NCBI GenBank assembly: GCA_019311105.1
Contig: JAFDDA010000038.1
Coordinates: 1-32,985, forward strand
DNA from: Deltaproteobacteria bacterium
GTDB lineage: Bacteria > Myxococcota_A > UBA9160 > JAFDDA01
Reading direction: 5' to 3'
DNA: 32,985 bases
The translations under genes were made by a program, and so were the position numbers. The notes under the pieces are model-generated. The model worked only from the letters and a program-made list of their open reading frames with translations. It was not told where the DNA came from and searched no databases. Of the stretch, positions 32,817 through 32,985 are shown in pieces (position 1 is the first letter of the stretch; each line of letters starts with the position of its first letter).

Positions 32817-32985
32817 CTAGTGGACGCGCAGGTGCCGCTCGATGGCGCGTTCGAGCGCACGCGGGCTGAAACCCCAGGGGCCGGGGCCCCCGTGGTAGAC
32901 GACACGCCCTTCCTCATCGAGGAAGTAGAGCCGCGTGGGCTTGGCGGCGAAGGCTTTGCTCACCTCGTCGTCCACGTCGTCGACG
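32817..32985 (-). CDS. Deiodinase/thioredoxin-like protein, C-terminal part only
   Basis: Only the last 55 codons are in the window; the gene continues beyond the right edge. The frame reads EVSKAFAAKPTRLYFLDEEG, then RVVYHGGPGPWGFSPRALE and ends at a TAG (32817-32819). The RLYFLDEEGRVVYHGGPGP pattern matches the C-terminal strand and loop of iodothyronine-deiodinase-type proteins, a thioredoxin-fold family with many bacterial members of unclear substrate. The catalytic (seleno)cysteine region lies outside, so neither its residue nor its activity can be judged. Confidence 0.7.
   Translation of the reverse strand, partial: VDDVDDEVSKAFAAKPTRLYFLDEEGRVVYHGGPGPWGFSPRALERAIERHLRVH

Noticed and set aside
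32672-32869. A plus-strand frame starting MTVTVFSDQPDP
   Set aside because: It becomes arginine-rich and overlaps the clearly family-like minus-strand deiodinase end.

Overview
This is a GC-rich bacterial chromosomal window with about 26 genes and no rRNA, tRNA, CRISPR array or insertion sequence that I could see. A PEP-CTERM protein, a type II DMSO-reductase-family enzyme, several sulfatase-superfamily proteins, LLM/F420-type enzymes and a class III nucleotide cyclase together suggest a Gram-negative, metabolically versatile environmental organism. My best guess is a Myxococcota or other deltaproteobacterial-type lineage. That is inferred from gene content only.

Left part (1-9070): the tail of a PEP-CTERM protein; an LLM-class oxidoreductase broken by an internal deletion and frameshift; and a minus-strand run of three genes (a SAM methyltransferase with a regulatory domain, an N-acyltransferase fused to a cyclic-nucleotide-binding domain, and a second GNAT). 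These are followed by a linalool dehydratase/isomerase-like protein, a sulfatase-superfamily lipoprotein that has Thr at the formylglycine position, and an SRPBCC protein.

Middle (9241-16398) is the clearest pathway block. It is a tightly packed minus-strand operon: TetR regulator, Mo-bis-MGD alpha subunit with a Tat signal, four-cluster Fe-S beta subunit, heme-b gamma subunit, TorD-like chaperone, and a GPH-family MFS transporter. It belongs to the group that includes ethylbenzene dehydrogenase, steroid C25 dehydrogenase, dimethylsulfide dehydrogenase and selenate/chlorate reductases. The most likely role is oxygen-independent hydroxylation of a hydrocarbon-like substrate (terpenoid or steroid side chain). 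An operator-like palindrome lies upstream of the regulator.

From 16878 to 23851 lie a crotonase and SDR pair, a PDZ/7TM/GAF class III nucleotide cyclase, and a divergent TetR / Baeyer-Villiger monooxygenase pair with a clear 30-bp inverted-repeat operator between them. The BVMO abuts a degenerate SCO-like gene, which may mark a rearrangement boundary.

Right part (24376-32985): a cysteine-rich secreted protein; an F420-type nitroreductase-like protein next to a genuine formylglycine sulfatase; a small helical protein / RHH-zinc protein / alpha-beta hydrolase operon behind a palindromic promoter; a formate-tetrahydrofolate ligase lacking about 29 highly conserved residues; a c-type cytochrome lipoprotein; a diiron ferritin-like protein preceded by a strong 5' leader hairpin; and the end of a deiodinase/thioredoxin-like gene.

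I found no single complete system that I would call new. The best leads are the Mo-enzyme operon with its regulation, the acyltransferase/cyclic-nucleotide fusion, the leader hairpin of the ferritin-like gene, and two genes with internal deletions that are either biology or assembly error.
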